NCBI GenBank assembly: GCA_026122225.1
Contig: JANEZZ010000978.1
Coordinates: 496,001-560,000 of the forward strand
Reading direction: 5' to 3'
From: Heloderma charlesbogerti
Lineage: Eukaryota; Chordata; Lepidosauria; Squamata; Helodermatidae
Length of the DNA: 64,000 nucleotides
Position 1 is the stretch's first letter, and every line of letters starts with the position of its first letter. The notes below the pieces were generated by a model, which did not search any database, was not told the DNA's origin, and worked only from the letters and a program-made list of their open reading frames with translations. The translations under genes and the position numbers were made by a program. Positions 47,121-57,172 of the stretch are shown one piece after another.

Positions 47121-47934
47121 GTACAGGCTTCACTAGAGTTCCATGCCATCCACATATTGATGGCACTTTAGCCCAAACCTTCATGTAGATGTTAAAAAAG
47201 CTTGGGGGGAAAAATAGAATCCTGAGGCATTCCAGAGGGCACTGCCCCTAACAGGAGTCCCCAGCAACACCTTCTGGGTACATCCCTCCAGAAAGGCTTG
47301 CAGCCACCAGCTAGGTGACCCAGAAGGATGCCATGGTTGATGTTACTAGAGGCCAGGAAAACTAACAGCGTTGCACTCCCCCCACCTGTTCTCCAACACA
47401 GGACCTAGGGTGACCAAAGCAAGCCAGACTGGAAACCACATTGGAACCAATCCAAACAGTATCATCCAAGACGTTTTGGAGTTGAGAAGCTGCCACTTTT
47501 TCTAGTATCTTTCTTAAGAATGGTACATTAGTTACTGAATAATAATTATCCAGAATCAAGGATCCATTAAAAACAACAACAACAAAACAAGGTTTCAGCT
47601 GCTGATTTTTTTAAATACAATGGGAACCACATCCTCCCTCAGGGAGGCATTAATCACCTCTGAGGTCCAGCCCTGGCAACTTTTAATATCCAGAAAGGGC
47701 ATGGATCCAAAGAGCAGGTGGTGGGTCTCAAACTGCCAAATAACTCATCCACATCACCAGGCTGCACAAGCTGAAACCTATCCCAAACCATATGATCTGA
47801 CAGAACCCTGATCACATCCATCTCTATCTGTGTCAAAATGATGGCATCCAAGTTGGAATGAATGTGAATGATTTTGTCTGTGCATTGTACCATATATACC
47901 TGCCTGGACCCTAAGATAAACTTCAGAGGCCTTC
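47121..47934. repeat. Unclassified degraded repeat
   Basis: TTCCAGAGGGCACTGCCCC, ACCAGCTAGGTGACCC and similar phrases look like a dispersed reptilian repeat body that I have seen associated with LINE-rich introns. I cannot assign the family. An AACAACAACAA tract lies at about 47572-47583. No coding sequence is supported. Confidence 0.3.
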
Positions 47935-48245
47935 CTCTGGGTGCCTCTGCCAAATGAGATGACCTTTTCAGTGGTGGCATCCAGCTGTAGAAGGCCTTCC
48001 CCAGGGAGGCTCATCTGGTGCCTATGCTGTTGTCTATTTGGTACCAGACTGTTAAAAAAAACTATCCCAGAGTTTTTAGTCATTCAGTTTTTAAAAACTG
48101 TCTTAGTATTTCATAGATGTTGCACTCCTTCTCGTTTTTACTTTATTTTCTACTTTGTTTTTATTCTGTTGTTGTTTTAAACATTCATAGTTTTTTACAT
48201 TATATTTTATTAGGTTTTTATATTGTATGGTTTTAAGGGCCTTGG
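47935..48245 (+). mobile_element. L2-like LINE 3' end
   Basis: A short segment reads like the C-terminal end of an L2 reverse transcriptase, with MTFSVV near 47956 and, after a frame change, an equivalent of the WxxLPREAHLV region. It continues into an A/T-rich 3' UTR. It is frame-broken and non-coding. Confidence 0.55.
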
Positions 48246-48294
48246 CAGAGCTGCCAGCTAAAACTTCAGGAAACTCCCCAAGGAACATCGGGAG

Positions 48295-51200
48295 ACCTTT
48301 GCCCCTCACAAAGGATGGGAAGAATGTGTTTGGCCACAGCATGAAGAACTTTACCAGGAGGGCTTTAAACTGAATCCTACGGGGAAGGGAGATGCAATGT
48401 TGGGGGTAACAATGGACGTAGGCGCATGCACTGCAATGGAGAGAACAGCTCTGATAGTGCCCAATAATAGTCTTCAGACACATGAAGGAAGAAAGCCAGA
48501 CTATGAAGCACATGGTCTTCCATGTCTATATACTAATGCCCAGAGTATGGGAAACAAACAGAACGAACTTGAACTCTGAATACAGGAGGGAAATTATGAC
48601 TTGATAGGTATAACTGAGACTTGGTGGGATGACTCTCATGACTGGAATACAGCAATTGAAGGATATCACTTGTTCAAAAAGAACAGGAGGAACAGAAAGG
48701 GAGGTGGGGTTGCACTGTATGTGCAAAAGACATATCTCTGCAGAGAAATACAGGAGGAGGAGCTTGGTAGCCCCATCGAGAGCATCTGGATCAAAATAAA
48801 TGGAGCAAAGAATAAAAGGAACCTGGTGGTCGGAGTCTACTACAGGCCACCAAACCAAGGAGAAGACAAGGATGAAACTTTTGAAAAGCAAATAGCCAAT
48901 GTTTTAAGGAAGCATGATGTAGTAGCAATGGGGGACTTCAATTTCCCCGATATTTGTTGGGAGACAAATTCTGCAAAACATGGCCCCTCCAGGAAGTTCC
49001 TGACTTGTGTGGCGGATAACTTCCTCCTACAGAAAGTAGAGGAAGGAACTAGAGGATCGGCTATCCTTGACCTGATCCTAACCAACAGAGATGACCTAGT
49101 GGATAAAGTAGCAGTTACAGGAACTCTGGGGAAAAGCGACCATGTTGCACTTGAGTTCTTATTTCTAAGGGAAGCAAAAGCCGAGTGTAGTCAAACGCGT
49201 ACCCTGGATTTTAGGAAAGCTGATTTTAATAAACTCAGAACAATGTTCAGTAAGGTCCTATGGCAAGCGACGCTAACGAAAAAAGGAGTCCAAGATGGGT
49301 GGGAGCTTTTAAAAGAAATTCTCAAGGCACAATTACAAACAATTCCAACAAGAAGAAAAGGTGGAAGACAACAGAAGAAGCCAATGTGGCTTCACAAAAA
49401 GCTTAGGGATGACCTGAAAACAAAAAAGGACACATATAGGAAGTGGAAAGAAGGCTAAGTAACAAAGGAAGAGTACAGGCAGGTAGCACAGAATTGCAGG
49501 GATGGCGTCAGGAAGGCTAAAGCTGAGAATGAGCTGAGGATAGTGAGGGATGCTAAAAACAACAAAAAGGCTTTCTTCAGCTACATGCATAGTAAAAGGC
49601 AGAGGAAAGAAATGATTGTTCAGCTATTAAATAAGGATGGCAAAACGATACCAGATGACAAAGAAAAGGCAGAGGCGCTCAATTCCTACTTTGGCTCAGT
49701 CTTCTCCTAAAAGAGGGTCTATGACCCCCCTGGCAAAGGTGAAGTGCAGGCTGAAGGAGCAGGATTGCAGCTTGAGATCGATAGGCATATGTTCAAGGAA
49801 CACCTAATGACTTTGAATGAGTTCAAATCTCCAGGGCCGGATGAACTGCATCCTAGAGTAATAAAGGAACTGGCAGAAGAACTCTCAGAACTGCTGTCTA
49901 TTCTCTTTGAGAAATCATGGAGGACAGGGGAAGTGCCAGATGACTGGAGGAGGGCTAACGTCCCTATCTTCAAAAAGAGTAAAAAGGAGGAACTTGGAAC
50001 TACAGACCAGTCAGTCTGACATCAATCCCTGGGAAAATTCTGGAGCAGATGATAAAGCAATCCATCTGGAAGCACTTTGAAAACAATGCTGTGATTACTC
50101 GAAGCCAACATGGATTTGTCAAAAACAAGTCCTGCCAGACGAATCTGATCTCATTTTTTGATCAAGTAACCTCCCTTGTAGACCGTGGGAATGCTGTAGA
50201 CATCATATACCTCAACTTCAGCAAAGCTTTCGACAAAGTGCCCCATGATATCCTGATGAGCAAACTAGCTCAAAGTGGGCTAGATGAAACAATGATCCAG
50301 TGGATCCACAGTTGGCTACAGAATTGGACTCCAAGAGTGCTTATCTATGGGACCTTCTCCAACTGGGGAGAGGTAACGAGTGGGGTACCGCAGGGCTCAG
50401 TCCTGGGCCCAGTGCTCTTCTACATTTGTATTCATGACTTGGAGGAGGAAGCGCAGGGAATGGTGATCAAATTTGCGGATGACACAAAATTGGGCGGGAT
50501 AGCTAATACTTTGGAAGACAGAAACACAATTCAAAGTGATCTGGATAGACTGGAGCGCTGGGCAGAAAACAACAGAATGACATTTAATAGGGATAAATGC
50601 CAAGTTCTGCACCTAGGAAAAAGAAACCAAATGCACAGTTAGCAGATGGGGGATACGTGGCTCAACAACATTACAAGCGAGAAAGATCTTGGAATTGTTG
50701 TCGATCACAAGCTGAATATGAGCCAACAATGTGATGTGGTTGCAAAAAAGGCTAATGCTCTTTTGGGCTGCATTAATAGAAGCATCGCTTCCAAATCCTG
50801 GGAAGTACTAGTTCCCCTCTACTCAGCACTGGTTAGGCCTCATCTGGAGTACTCTGTCCAGTTCTGGGCACCGCACTTTAAGAAGGATGCAGACAAACTG
50901 GAGAGGGTTCAGAGGAGGGCAACAAACATGATCAGGGGACTAGAAACAAAGCCCTATGAGGAGAGACTGAAAGAACTGGGCATGTGTAGCCTTGAGAAGA
51001 GAAGACTGAGGGGAGATATGATAGCGCTCTTCAAGGACTTGAAAGTTGTCACAGAGAGGAAGGCCAGCATCTCTTCTCAATCATCCCCGAGTGCAGGACA
51101 TGGAAACATGGGCTCAAGTGACAGGAAGCCAGATTCTGGCTGAACATCAGGAAAAACTTCCTGACTGTTAGAGCAATACGACAATGGAACCCATTACCCT

Positions 51201-51354
51201 GGGAGGTGGTGAGCTCTCCCACACTGGAGGCATTCAAGACGAGGCTGGACAGCCATCTGTCAGGGATGCTCTGACTCAGATTCCTGCATTGGGCAGGGGG
51301 TTGGACTCGATGGCCTTGTAGGTCCCTTCCAACCCGACTATTCTATGATTCTAT
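48295..51354 (+). mobile_element. Long CR1 LINE copy B
   Basis: About 3.06 kb of CR1 lies in the same orientation as copy A and aligns with it nearly base for base. It ends with CGACTATTCTATGATTCTATA after GATGGCCTTGTAGGTCCCTT. The start near CTCACAAAGGATGGGAAGAA indicates 5' truncation slightly inside the copy-A start. It is the best-preserved CR1 in the window. Confidence 0.95.
48490..51110 (+). pseudogene. CR1 ORF2, copy B, near-intact endonuclease
   Basis: The endonuclease segment 48601-49458 (285 codons) is open and shows LIGITETWWDDSHDWN-type start (MIGITETWW), GVYYRPPNQGED, VVAMGDFNFPDICWETNSA and TLDFRKADFNKLRTM, so its catalytic motifs are intact. It is interrupted upstream by a stop at about 48577 (copy A has a leucine codon there) and ends at a stop near 49456. 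The reverse transcriptase resumes at 49744-50019 and 50049-50642 with [15 protein letters not shown] near 49708 replaces a CAA-type codon of copy A. It is therefore a pseudogene. Confidence 0.93.
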
Positions 51355-51984
51355 AAAGTGTCCAGACCCAGCAGCCTCTGGTGGTGGGCCCTTATCATTG
51401 ACCCACCACCCCTGCCAGGGCTGAATGTGGCCAGTAGATAAAGCTTGATCATCCATGACAGCAGATCCATTTCTAGTTTCCCGCCCACAGACTATTGCCC
51501 TTTGAGCCAGTACAGAAAACCCGTCCAGTGCATGTTCTGCCACACGCATTGGGCCAGATACGGACTGAGGCAGGCCCACGGTTGTCACAGCAGCTGCGGA
51601 ACTTTGAGCTGCGCCAGCACTGTAAGCCCTGGGGTCTTGAGCACCACCTCCCTCAGCCTCAGCAGGGCTGGGCAGGAGGGTAGAAGACACACCACAGAGT
51701 CCTGGGCTCCAGTCCCAGGTACAGATATTCAAAATGGACTGACCACTGGATAGGGTTTCTGACCAGAGAGATGGAGTTCTCACAGACCAAGGTAATCCCT
51801 CCCCCTGCCTCTCAGCCCAAGGTTGGTGTCGTGCCTTATAACCTGAACGCATCCGGGAGGGATGGACTCCTCCCCCTCCCTCCAGCCGGGTTTCAGTTAT
51901 GCATGCCGCGTCAGCATGTGCCTCCTGGATTGAGTCATAGATTGTCCTTGCCTTTCCACTGGCTGACCTTGCGTAGAGCTCCTC
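51355..51984. other. Non-coding, nothing recognised
   Basis: No exon or named repeat was recognised. Confidence 0.4.
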
Positions 51985-52310
51985 TAAAAAAAAGGTAAAG
52001 GTGTCCCCAACCAGTCGTGTCCGACTCTAGGGTGCGATGCTCATCCCCATTTCTAAGCCGAAGAGCCAGCGCTGTCCGAAGACGCTTCCGTGGTCATGTG
52101 GCCAGCATGACTGAACACCGAGGTGCATGGAACGCTGTTACCTTTCCCGCCGAAGCGGTGTCTATTTATCTACTTGCAATTTTTTGCTTTTGAACTGCTA
52201 GGTTGGCAGGAGCTGGGACTGAAGACGGGAGCTCACTCCGTCACGCAGCACTCGGGTCTCGAACTGCTGTCCTGCCGACCTTCCGGTCTGCAGTTCAGCA
52301 TCTTGACCAC
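51985..52310 (-). mobile_element. tRNA-derived SINE with BovB-like tail, reverse
   Basis: On the minus strand the head TTTAGTGGTCAAGATGCTG and GGCAGGACAGCAGTTCGAGA carries A-box-like and B-box-like motifs. The 3' tail includes AGAGTCGGACACGACTGG, shared with the BovB-like fragment at 62902-63015. A poly-A/T run marks its 3' end at about 51987. CTAAAA lies at both edges as a possible short duplication. The tail suggests mobilisation by a BovB/RTE LINE. Its 5' end abuts the foldback element at 52311. Confidence 0.8.
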
Positions 52311-53908
52311 TAAAATCCTGCATTTAAAATGGGGCTTTCTGCTCCCGTTTTAAATGCAGGATCACAGCGGACCCCCCCTCTCCCCTTACCTGAGTCTTCC
52401 ATGTGTTTCATTATACAGCCGCTAGATGGTGCTGTGGTCTAGCTCCTCTCATTGCGGGTTTTCCTTTTTCACAAGGGAACTCAAGCGGAATGCCAGCACT
52501 GTAATTTGATAGCTCATTATCTCCGACCTGTAACAAATGGAATAAAGGTCATTTAGTGCAGGAGACATCCTGGAGATTGACAGCGACATCTAAAGGGCCT
52601 GCAAACATCTGTGAGCAGCCAATTCCAGGAGCAGGATAAAAACTCCGTGTGAAGAAGCCCATAGCTAAGCCACCAGAGTGGTCAAGGCTGGGGAAGGCTA
52701 GAAGCAGAAGCGGCACTCAGGTGTCTGGCTCACCTGCGCTCCACTTCGCCTCCCGCTGCCATCGTGCCCCCTGGCCCTGTCAGCCCCAGCAGTGGCTCTA
52801 ACCCCCTCCCAACTTATTTTGTCCCCCCAAACACATAGCAGGTACCGTACATCCTTAATAGAGTAGCAGAGTGAGTAGAAGACAGTCTGATTTTTTGTAG
52901 GAACTGTTTCACTGAGTTCCTACTTACTGAGTTTTAGTCTCCCTCCAGTCCCACCCTGCAACCATTCCCCTATGCAATTCAGAGGAAGAGTGACTAAGCG
53001 ACAACCTACGGCTCAAAGAGCCGTCTCACTCAGCTCGCAATTACAGGTACTGGTCCCGCCCCACCCTGCACCTGAGCCACCTGTTTAGAGCCTCCCCGCT
53101 CCCACCCAGAAACCCCTCTCTCACTTGGGTTTCTGACAGAAGAGGACGGGTTCTCACCCTCCCCACCTGAAGGAGCGACCCAAAGAGACAACCTCCCTTG
53201 GCTCGCCCCTGCGACAGGCCCACAGAAATGGCCCACTCACTCCCAAAACTGTCAGCAAGCAGATGTGTTTGCTGCCCTCATGGGCTCAATGTGTTGTTCC
53301 TGAGGCTGCACGTTATTTTCCTCCACTACACTCCTGTCACGGTTGCGTGGAGTCTGGGGAACCAGATGTGAAATTCCTTACCAGGCTGCTGTTCTGTGCA
53401 CCCCAACAACTGCTGGTCCTTCTCTGCCCTCTCCTGTGCTCTTTGGACGCCCCAGCCAAAAAAGCCCCGTGGTTTTGCCCTTCACCTTGTGCCTCTGCCA
53501 AGCACTGGCCTCATGCTACTGGGGAGAGGAGGGAGAAAACAGCCGCAGTCTGGAGCTAGAAGGCTCCTTCACACAGAGCTTCTATCCTGCTGTTGGGATT
53601 GGTTACTCACCGAAGGATGTTGTCAATCTCCTGGGCATCTCCTGCACTAAATGACCTTTATTCCATTTTTTGAAAGCTCGGTGATAATGAGCTATCAAAT
53701 TACCATGCTTGAGTTTCACTTGAGTTCCCTCTGTGAAAAGAGGAAGAGCCACAATAAGAGGAGCTAGACCACAGCGCCATCTAGCGGCTGTATAATGAAA
53801 CACACAGAAGACTTAGGGAAGGGGGAAAGACGGGCTGTCAAGGGAGTCCGTCGTGATCCTGCAGTGAAAACAGAAGCCAGGGAGCCCCATTTTAGATGCG
53901 GGATTTTA
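52311..53908. mobile_element. Foldback element with ~350-bp inverted arms
   Basis: The ends are TAAAATCCTGCATTTAAAAT and the inverse of ATTTTAGATGCGGGATTTTA. The arms stay recognisably complementary for ~350 bp (52311-~52668 against ~53550-53908). Shared stretches include ATTATACAGCCGCTAGATGG, TTTGATAGCTCATTATC, AATAAAGGTCATTTAGTGCA, CAGGATAGAAGCTCTG-type and GGAGATTGACA. A smaller 13-bp palindrome (CCTGCATTTAAAA / TTTTAAATGCAGG) lies at 52317-52360. The ~880-bp core has no transposase frame. The ends might reflect a TA target, but no longer duplication was found. The superfamily is unknown. Confidence 0.8.
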
Positions 53909-54639
53909 GGCTGGCGTAGAGATGCTCCCAGTCAGCCTTCAATCAGCTTCGGGTTTTACTGACTCTCCTCTCTCCAATATACACAACCTGTATGTATTGC
54001 AGCACATGCATATCTACTTTTTTCACTTGTGAACACCATAAAATACAGCTGGGGAGCAGCAACTCCCGTGCGTTTTGGGGGTGTATTTGATGTTGTTTTA
54101 AAACAACCCATGAATTTCAAGGTTAGGGGCTTTGTGGAGATGCAGTCCAGGCTTAGAACGTTGAGACCGGCAGATGTTACTTTTACCTCTTAGAGGCCTG
54201 CTGGAGCTGATGCACATTGGTGTTGAGGCAGATCCTTCTGGAAAGCTCACTTGTTCCACCTTGTGTCTGTTTGGCAGGTAATGAAGCAGGAGAATCAGTT
54301 GCTTTTCACACTACTTAACTGAGAGGGAAACTCGGGCGAGGAGAGGATGCTGGGTCTGAAGCAGGAGAAAAGTAGCGTGGTTTCATTTGCAATCACTTCC
54401 TGTGGCCAAAGCACCTGCAAGACACTGCATCTCCAGGGGGAGGCCCCTGGGGCGACAAGCTCTGCTCCCTGGCAGGAGTCTGTTGTGCTGAAGCACTCGC
54501 AGGAGACTGGGCCCGCTCCATAGGGTAGCGAGGCAGGACTTCACTGAGTAAGTTGGAAGCCTTCAAACACAGTCATAGTGCAGAGGCTTTTGCTTTCCCA
54601 CCAGTCTAAACTGGGCTTATTAACTGTCTCCTTGTACAG
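53909..54639. other. Non-coding, nothing recognised
   Basis: No exon or named repeat was recognised. Confidence 0.4.
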
Positions 54640-54765
54640 TTAGGGTAGTCTCCCCAAACCTGGTGCCCTCCAGTTGTGTTGTACTACATCTCCCATCATC
54701 CACAGCCAGTATGGGGATGTGTCCAACACATCTGGGGGGTGCCAGGTTGGAGAAGGCTGACTTAG
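54640..54765. repeat. Hairpin repeat, ACCTGGTGCCCTCCAG type
   Basis: CCAAACCTGGTGCCCTCCAG, then GTTGTACTACATCTCCCATC, pair imperfectly with CCAACACATCTGGGGGGTGC-CAGGTTGG at the right. The unit folds into one hairpin. I recognise it as a common squamate non-autonomous palindromic repeat but cannot name it. Confidence 0.55.
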
Positions 54766-55218
54766 GGTGACAGGGGAGAGGGCTGTTTTGGGAGGGGGGG
54801 TATTTACACACTTCCAAAGCATATGGGGATTCAGATCTCCATTAGTGCTTTTGGGTATGGATCCAGCATAGTGTTTTAGAGTCACGTGGAACTTAAAGGT
54901 GTGATGTTATGTAGGTAAGTTCAGTAGTTCAGTGAGGGTGTGACACCTGCACAGGTGTGGCATGGAGATGAGCAAAGCTGGTGTTTACTTCATCCTGTAA
55001 GGTGACGTCTGTTTATCTATTGGTCTGTGCCATGGCTTGCTTGTATGGGTCATCTGGCAAAGGACTCTAGGATGTTCTGATTGTGTGTCTCACTTCTTGC
55101 TGGGTAAGGAGGCCTATAGATGCCTAAGGGGAGAGGACTCACTGTTTCCCCAGAGACCGCCTAGACATGCATTGCTCCGGAAAGTCCTCAGATGGGAAAA
55201 GGCTCTTTAAGCACGGAA
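54766..55218. other. Non-coding, nothing recognised
   Basis: No exon or named repeat was recognised. Confidence 0.35.
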
Positions 55219-55460
55219 GAGCCAGCATGGTGTAGTGGCAAGAGTGTTGGACTAGGAGCTGGGAGATCCGGGATCTAGTCCTCGCTCGGCCATGGAAACT
55301 CACTGGGTGACTTTGGGCCAGTCACAGACTCTCAGCCCAACCCACCTCACAGGGTTGTTGTTGTGAGGATAAAATGGAGAGGAGGAGGATAATGTAAGCC
55401 GCCTTGGGTTCCTTGCAAGAGGAAAAAAGGCGGGCTATAAATGCAATAAATAAATAAATA
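55219..55460 (+). mobile_element. Sauria-type SINE
   Basis: The tRNA-derived head GAGCCAGCATGGTGTAGTGG-CAAGAG contains the A-box. A central segment reads GGGTGACTTTGGGCCAGTCA, CTCAGCCCAACCCACCTCA and CAGGGTTGTTGTTGTGAGGA. The end is TGTAAGCCGCCTTGGGTTCC, AAAAAGGCGGGCTATAAATG and an AATAAATAAATA tail. This is the architecture of Sauria SINEs, which are known from squamates, and is the best taxonomic pointer in the window. Confidence 0.88.
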
Positions 55461-55495
55461 GAGAGACCAGAACCAGCAGATTGATACAGCTCAAC

Positions 55496-56309
55496 TAGGG
55501 ATGTCAGAGAATTCCGCCACGGATCTCGGCGTGGCCGAATGCCAGTGCATTTGGCCCCCCAAATCCGTGGTGGAACAGCCTGCCACCCGCCCCCTGCGGA
55601 TCCCCCCCGGGACGAGACTTACCTGGGGTGGATGTTCCTGACGGCAGTGGCTCCAGCGGCGGCTTCGGCGGAGGCGGTGGCTGGACTTCCGACCGGCTGC
55701 TGCCGCCACCATTTGCAGTCTCCCCCCCCCCCCATTCATGATAGGCTACGTAAAGACTTACGTAGCCTATCACATCTGGGTTAAAAAAAACACCAAAAAC
55801 ATACGCAAATGGCGGCGGTTCCCTATTTTTGGTTGTCTTAGTCTACATAAATATTTACATAGACTAAGACGGCGAAACTAAGGGGGAACGCAAATAGCGT
55901 AGTGGACGCTATTTGCGTTCCCCCTTAGTTTCGCCGTCTTAGTCTATGTAATATTTACGTAGACTAAGACAACCAAAAATAGGGAACGCAAATGGCGGTG
56001 GCCATAGCTGCCGCCGTTTGCGTCCGGGTGTTGTTTTTTTTAACCCAGACGTGATAGGCTACGTAAGTCTTTACGTAGCCTATCACGGCTGAATACAGGG
56101 ACGCAAACGGCGGCGGCTACAGCCACCACCATTTGCGTCCCTGCTAGCCAGTGGCCGGATGTCCGGCTGCTGGCAGAGCTGGCTGGCGGCTCCGCAGAAT
56201 CCATGCGGAGCAGAGCCGGCCGGCCAGGATTCCTGGGGGAGGGACGGAGCGCCTCCCCCCCCCAGCGGAACCCGGCGGAGCCAGGTAAGGGGGGTTTTGT
56301 ACATCCCTA
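55496..56309. mobile_element. Palindrome-rich hAT-like element with exact 8-bp TSD
   Basis: AGCTCAAC occurs at 55488-55495 and 56310-56317 as an exact 8-bp duplication. The ends are TAGGGATGT and, inverted, ACATCCCTA. The core at about 55739-56085 is a quasi-palindrome made of smaller palindromes. Arms 55855-55899 and 55907-55951 pair perfectly for 45 bp around a 7-base loop. TGATAGGCTACGTAA / TTACGTAGCCTATCA flanks it at both ends, and GTCTTAGTCTA / TAGACTAAGAC repeats between. GCAAATGGCGGCGG-type sequence recurs several times. It is 814 bp, has no transposase frame, and the 8-bp duplication points to the hAT superfamily. Confidence 0.85.
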
Positions 56310-56514
56310 AGCTCAACTTTATCTCGCAGAGTGAGATAAAGAATGTAAACCACCCAATACCAGCTACAGAAGTTTAAGAAGGTACATAAAAGCAGAATAC
56401 GAATATTAATGCTATGAGTAGGAATTGTTAAGGAGATAACAAGAAGGTTATAAAACTCTAAAGACATAGAAAAGTTTCAAAAAGAAAAAGGGGGCTGGAG
56501 AAGAAAGAATGACA

Positions 56515-56600
56515 TTTGAGCACTAATTTTAGTGGGAAAGTGGGATATAAATAAATACATAAATAAAATCAATAAAATAATTTGGCCACTGTTAATCAGT
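56515..56600 (+). repeat. L2-like LINE 3' tail
   Basis: TTAGTGGGAAAGTGGGATAT followed by AAATAAATACATAAATAAA resembles the end of reptile L2-type LINEs (GGAAAGGCGGGATATAAATA and tandem tail). It is non-coding. Confidence 0.55.
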
Positions 56601-56679
56601 TCCATACAGCTCCTAATGCCCAACATGAACAGTTCTCTCTTGATATCCCAATAATATAATGAAAGGGGGTTAAGGGAAT

Positions 56680-57158
56680 TGTAGAATACAGTTGTTATTT
56701 TATTTATCAGATACAAATATACAAAGATGGTCTTCCAACTCCTTAAGAACTTGATGCTTTCTTAGTTGTTGGGGATTTCTCAGTTCTACACATATCTCTC
56801 TGTGCAGGGTAGAATTTTGTAATGGACCTGTAAGATTATTCTGGGATGTAATGAAATGCAGAAAAATGGTCTGAGCACAGTATGGTTTCATTACAACAAC
56901 TTTTGTCCCAAACAAGTATTTAAACTAAAGCCTGTTTCAAAGTTGGTGGGTTGCACCTTAAAGAATCAGGCACTTGGCAATATAAACAGACTTTTAAGTT
57001 CTATTTAAACAAGAAGCTTTTCCACAGAATGCTCTCAGGCTGTGGCCAATCTCTCCCCAGGCCCGAAGCAGTGGGTTTTGCCCTTAACTACTTCCTGGTA
57101 CCTACCAGGAAGCACAACCCATTGAGGCTGAACCCAGTAGTCCCTTCATATTGTTACA
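56680..57158 (-). mobile_element. Ty3/Gypsy 3' long terminal repeat
   Basis: On the minus strand the block starts TGTAACAATATGAAGG directly after a polypurine tract (AAAAGAGAAAGGA) and ends TGTATTCTACA, so it has TG...CA ends. An AATAAA-containing GATAAATAAAAT precedes the end and may be its polyadenylation signal. The size is 479 bp. No second LTR copy was found in the window, so the element cannot be dated by LTR divergence. Confidence 0.7.
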
Positions 57159-57172
57159 TCCTTTCTCTTTTG
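57159..57172 (-). other. Ty3/Gypsy polypurine tract
   Basis: AAAAGAGAAAGGA on the minus strand lies immediately upstream of the LTR start TGTAACA. It is the expected primer site for second-strand synthesis. Confidence 0.7.

Noticed and set aside
48103..48513. Minus-strand frames overlapping the CR1 and L2 copies
   Set aside because: They are shadows of the LINE sequences on the opposite strand.
55219..55460. tRNA gene
   Set aside because: The head lacks a proper cloverleaf, the B-box is degenerate, and the non-tRNA body and tandem tail identify a SINE.
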